DNA of 38,461 nt from Campylobacteraceae bacterium (lineage in GTDB: Bacteria > Campylobacterota > Campylobacteria > Campylobacterales > BB28), in NCBI GenBank assembly GCA_016744535.1, contig JADGEE010000018.1, forward strand, positions 1 to 38,461. The letters run 5' to 3'. The translations under genes were made by a program, and so were the position numbers. Position 1 is the first letter of the stretch. Every line of letters begins with the position of its first letter. This document shows, in pieces, positions 35,922 through 38,461 of the stretch. The notes under the pieces are model-generated. The model worked only from the letters and a program-made list of their open reading frames with translations. It had not been told where the DNA came from and ran no database searches.

Positions 35922-36347
35922 CTAAATTGCTTTCATTTTTTCTATTATTTCATCTGAATTTAGAGCGTTATCAGCTAAATTATACATCATTTGCTCCTCT
36001 TTCATATTATGTTGTTGCATTATAAAAAGAAGATTCTCACTAAGTCCTAAAAATTTCTCTTTATTATTATTTTTTATAGCTTCTTGCATTTGATTAAAAA
36101 GATTTCTCATCTGTTCGTGTTCCATTAACATAACTCCAGTTGGATTACATCCACCACCCTCACAGTCATTAAACTCTTTAAACATAACTTCCTCTTCCAT
36201 TTTAAAGTGTTTTAACATATGTGATACAAATTCATCAAACATAATTTTTCCACCATCAAAATTTCCACTATCAACAATATTTTCAAGATTTGCAAATTGA
36301 TTATCACAATCTCTGTGGTCTTTTGTCATAAATTCATTTATAGTCAT
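35922..36347 (-). CDS. hemerythrin-family (HHE) protein
   Basis: 141 aa four-helix non-haem di-iron protein. Ligands are placed as in the family: H11 (KDHRDCD), H43 and H47 with E51 (HMLKHFKMEEE), H77 (MEHEQM), H113 and E117 (QQHNMKEEQ). Likely binds O2 or NO, or repairs iron-sulfur centres as in the ScdA/YtfE group, but lacks the ScdA N-terminal domain. AAGGAT precedes the ATG. A perfect FNR-type box upstream suggests control by oxygen or NO. Confidence 0.9.
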   Translation of the reverse strand: MTINEFMTKDHRDCDNQFANLENIVDSGNFDGGKIMFDEFVSHMLKHFKMEEEVMFKEFNDCEGGGCNPTGVMLMEHEQMRNLFNQMQEAIKNNNKEKFLGLSENLLFIMQQHNMKEEQMMYNLADNALNSDEIIEKMKAI

Positions 36348-36372
36348 TTTTTATCCTTCATATTTTTTTGTA

Positions 36373-36378
36373 ATATTA
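36373..36378 (-). promoter_or_regulatory. -10 element of the hemerythrin promoter
   Basis: TAATAT on the minus strand. A start 7 nt downstream (36366) would place the centre of the FNR-type box at -41.5 and give a 5' leader of about 18 nt. Confidence 0.55.
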
Positions 36379-36400
36379 ACAAATTTAAAATTTTTTTACA

Positions 36401-36414
36401 TTGATATTAATCAA
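36401..36414. promoter_or_regulatory. FNR/CRP-family box (NssR/DNR/FNR-type)
   Basis: TTGATATTAATCAA is a perfect match to the palindrome TTGATnnnnATCAA. Its centre (36407.5) is 41.5 bp from the predicted start at 36366, the standard class II activator position, so it should activate the hemerythrin cluster. It is about 127 bp upstream of the leu promoter and probably does not act there. Confidence 0.75.
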
Positions 36415-36535
36415 CTTATTTTATCTATATTTTACATAAAATATCTAAAAATACTTTACCAAATTATATGGCAGAAAATTTTTAAAACTATTTGATATTT
36501 ATTAATCATTAAGCAAAATTTTATTTTTATTTAAA

Positions 36536-36541
36536 TAAAAT
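36536..36541 (+). promoter_or_regulatory. -10 element for the leader peptide-leuA transcript
   Basis: TAAAAT 34 nt upstream of the leader ATG. A start near 36548 would leave about 27 nt before the leader codon. Prediction only. Confidence 0.4.
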
Positions 36542-36574
36542 GTTCGCTATTCAAATTAAAAATAGGAGTCTAAG

Positions 36575-36646
36575 ATGGAAATCAAAAACCATTATTGCAA
36601 AAAATTCAATGCTAATGCTAATTTACTCCTGCTCGTACTACTTTAA
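36575..36646 (+). CDS. leuL: leu leader peptide (23 aa, ending LLLLVLL)
   Basis: ATG 36575 lies 6 nt after AGGAG (36564-36568). The peptide reads MEIKNHYCKKFNANAN then LLLLVLL. Six of the last seven codons are leucine (TTA CTC CTG CTC, then GTA, CTA CTT), five of them from the CTN box that neighbouring genes seldom use in preference to TTA. It precedes leuA by 86 nt. This is the layout of a leucine-sensing leader that controls leuA by ribosome stalling. No classical GC-rich terminator is visible downstream, so the mechanism is open. Confidence 0.8.
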   Translation: MEIKNHYCKKFNANANLLLLVLL

Positions 36647-36732
36647 TACCTTAATTATTTAATCACAACAACACATTTTCAAACACTTTAAAACTTTTTT
36701 TAGTTATTATTTTTATAACAAAAGGAACAATT
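36647..36732 (+). other. leader-leuA spacer
   Basis: The 86-nt spacer is very AT-rich. Only weak pairings are seen: AACT/AGTT around a T7 loop near 36692-36706, and GTTAT (36703-36707) with ATAAC (36715-36719) just before the leuA AAGGA. The other part of the gene-free stretch from 36348 holds the FNR box and the two promoters listed separately. Confidence 0.5.
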
Positions 36733-38256
36733 ATGTCAAAAGATAAAGATATAGTCAAAATATTTGACACGACTTTAAGAGATGGGGAACAAAGCCCAGG
36801 TGCTTCGATGAACACAAAAGAGAAGATAGAAATTGCAAAACATTTACAAAAATTAGGTGTTGATATTATAGAGGCTGGTTTTGCAGCAGCGAGTGATGGT
36901 GATTTTGATGCGATAAAGCAAATTACAAGAGTAGTTGATAAAAGTATAGTTTGTTCATTAGCAAGAGCTATTGATAATGATATAAAAAAAGCAGGTGAGG
37001 CTTTAGTTGAAGCAAAATATAAAAGAATACATACTTTTATAGCTACAAGTCCTATTCATATGCAGTATAAATTAAAAATGACTCCTGATGAAGTTATAAA
37101 AAGAGCAGTGGAATCTGTAAGTTATGCTAAAACTTTTGTAGATGATGTGGAGTTCTCTTGTGAAGATGCTGGTAGAAGTGAAATGCCATTTTTAAAAGAG
37201 ATTATAGATGCAGTTATAAATGCTGGGGCTAAAACAATTAATATTCCCGATACTGTGGGTTATCGCTTACCTATGGAGATGGGTGAAATTATAAAAGAGT
37301 TAAATGAATTTATAGACAATAGAGCAACTATTTCAGTTCATTGTCATAATGATTTAGGTTTGGCATCGGCAAACTCATTATTTAGTGTATTAAATGGAGC
37401 TAGACAAATTGAATGTACGATTAATGGTTTAGGTGAGAGAGCTGGAAATGCGTCATTAGAAGAAGTTGTTATGACTATGAAAATTAGAAAAGATATATTT
37501 AAAAATATGGATACAAATATTAACACAAAAGAGATTTATCCAGCTAGTCGTTTAATTGCAACTGTAACAGGGATTGAGCCTCAACCAAATAAGGCAATTG
37601 TTGGTAAAAATGCTTTCGCACACGAAAGTGGAATTCATCAAGATGGAGTTTTAAAACACAAAGAGACTTATGAAATTATGAGAGCTGAAGATATTGGATT
37701 ATCTAAAAATTCAATTGTTTTAGGTAAATTATCAGGTCGTCACGCCTTTAAAGATAGAGCCGAGAAGTTGGGATTTGATTTAAGTGACGAAGAGTTAAAG
37801 TCAGCATTTGAGAGATTTAAAAAATTAGCAGATAGAAAAAGAGAGATAGCTGATGCCGATATTAGAATGATTATAACCGATGAGACTACAACTATTAAAG
37901 ACTTTTATAAGTTAGTAAATTTACAATTAGCAGATTGTCAAGATGGTTTAGCCACAGCGGCAGCAACTATTGAGTTTGAAGATAATAAATTAACTGACGC
38001 AGCTGTTGGAGATGGAACGATTGATTCTGTATTTAAAGTAATTGATAGAATTAGTGGATATAACGGTGTATTAAAAGATTATAGAGTTGAAGCAGTAACA
38101 GAGGGTAGAGACGCTTTAGCAAAAGTTATTGTAAAAGTTAATTTTGATAAAGAGACATTTATAGGACACGGTTTAAATATAGATACAATGATAGCAAGTG
38201 CAAAGGCCTATATAGGGGCTTTAAATAGTTATTTATCAATGAAAAAAGTGAAATAA
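36733..38256 (+). CDS. leuA: 2-isopropylmalate synthase
   Basis: First committed step of leucine synthesis: acetyl-CoA plus 2-oxoisovalerate to 2-isopropylmalate. 507 aa. The TIM-barrel domain has [14 protein letters not shown] (R16, D17) and the metal ligands H203 and H205 ([11 protein letters not shown]); [14 protein letters not shown] marks the linker region. The C-terminal LeuA regulatory domain (about 395-500) that binds leucine is present, so feedback inhibition is likely in addition to leader control. AAGGA lies 7 nt before ATG. Confidence 0.96.
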   Translation: MSKDKDIVKIFDTTLRDGEQSPGASMNTKEKIEIAKHLQKLGVDIIEAGFAAASDGDFDAIKQITRVVDKSIVCSLARAIDNDIKKAGEALVEAKYKRIHTFIATSPIHMQYKLKMTPDEVIKRAVESVSYAKTFVDDVEFSCEDAGRSEMPFLKEIIDAVINAGAKTINIPDTVGYRLPMEMGEIIKELNEFIDNRATISVHCHNDLGLASANSLFSVLNGARQIECTINGLGERAGNASLEEVVMTMKIRKDIFKNMDTNINTKEIYPASRLIATVTGIEPQPNKAIVGKNAFAHESGIHQDGVLKHKETYEIMRAEDIGLSKNSIVLGKLSGRHAFKDRAEKLGFDLSDEELKSAFERFKKLADRKREIADADIRMIITDETTTIKDFYKLVNLQLADCQDGLATAAATIEFEDNKLTDAAVGDGTIDSVFKVIDRISGYNGVLKDYRVEAVTEGRDALAKVIVKVNFDKETFIGHGLNIDTMIASAKAYIGALNSYLSMKKVK

Positions 38257-38277
38257 AAAAATTTTATTTCACTTTTT
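38243..38277. terminator. bidirectional terminator after leuA
   Basis: A perfect 16-bp stem: AAAAAGTGAAATAAAA (38243-38258) with TTTTATTTCACTTTTT (38262-38277), loop of three A. It covers the leuA stop codon and has A and T runs on both sides, so it can also end the convergent gene entering from the right. Confidence 0.88.
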
Positions 38278-38283
38278 ATTTAT

Positions 38284-38461
38284 CTAAAAATCTATTATCT
38301 CTTCATCTAATAAATTATTTAATTTTATAAAAAATTGTGTTTGTTTAAAGTTTAATTCATTAAATATTTTTAACTTTTCAAGAGGAACAGAATAAGCATA
38401 TTTTAATAACTCTATTTGAGTATTGGCATATTCTAAAAATAGATCATAATGTTTATCAATA
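38284..38461 (-). CDS. C-terminal end of an unrecognised protein (partial)
   Basis: An open minus-strand frame runs from the window edge to TAG at 38284-38286, giving the last 58 residues of a protein whose start lies outside. The fragment is helical and Leu/Lys/Asn-rich (for example HYDLFLEYANTQIELLKYAY, ending LLDEEIIDF), with no recognisable motif. Convergent with leuA across the shared terminator. Confidence 0.6.
   Translation of the reverse strand, partial: IDKHYDLFLEYANTQIELLKYAYSVPLEKLKIFNELNFKQTQFFIKLNNLLDEEIIDF

Noticed and set aside
36492-36509. Second FNR-like inverted pair (TTGAT ... ATCAT)
   Set aside because: Half-sites are eight bases apart rather than four and do not match the consensus.

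Overview
The window is a very AT-rich bacterial chromosome segment. Several genes point to Campylobacterota, probably the Arcobacter/Sulfurimonas side: a PglE-type aminotransferase that closely matches the Campylobacter enzyme, a GyrA quinolone region reading HPHGDN as in Helicobacter pylori, an orphan short SbcC, frequent TTG/GTG starts, and a DUF2249/hemerythrin respiratory cluster. The taxonomic call is inference; no rRNA or tRNA gene is visible.

Layout. 1-2262: a tightly packed + strand cluster of a small membrane protein, purU, an overlapping small ORF, trmL, a second small membrane protein and a leucine-rich-repeat protein. 2268-7225: envelope and signalling genes, namely a periplasmic thioredoxin-fold protein, a monohaem cytochrome c, pglE, a class D beta-lactamase, a secreted DUF1566-type protein and an orphan GAF histidine kinase. 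7315-9978: housekeeping rlmN and purH.

10337-19620 is a defence and DNA-modification island between purH and gyrA. It holds a SAM methyltransferase, a DUF262/DUF1524 (GmrSD/SspE-like) protein, then dndC, dndD and dndE (DNA phosphorothioation) with 11-nt overlaps. Three nucleotides later begins a type II restriction-modification set of two D12-class adenine methyltransferases flanking an unrecognised putative endonuclease. No dndA, dndB or dndFGH is present. The arrangement suggests that the phosphorothioate mark is read by the DUF262/DUF1524 protein, an SspE-type effector on a Dnd-type modification module, with a second m6A-based system on the same transcript.

19708-26723: gyrA, an SbcC/Rad50-like ATPase, a CDF metal transporter, and glnK-amtB. 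26989-30765: an accessory stretch with two secreted proteins that share a C-terminal domain (one with a 5 x 12-bp repeat), then two essentially identical tandem Rpn/PDDEXK-family genes. 30785-34203: gltA, a DUF2252 protein and pyrB. 34262-36347 (minus strand): a hemerythrin-led cluster with a DUF2249 protein and a polytopic haem-copper/NnrS-like membrane protein, preceded by a perfect FNR/NssR-type box placed exactly at -41.5 from a predicted start. 36575-38256: leuA behind a short ORF ending in a run of leucine codons (a leu leader peptide), closed by a 16-bp perfect terminator. A truncated minus-strand gene enters from the right edge.
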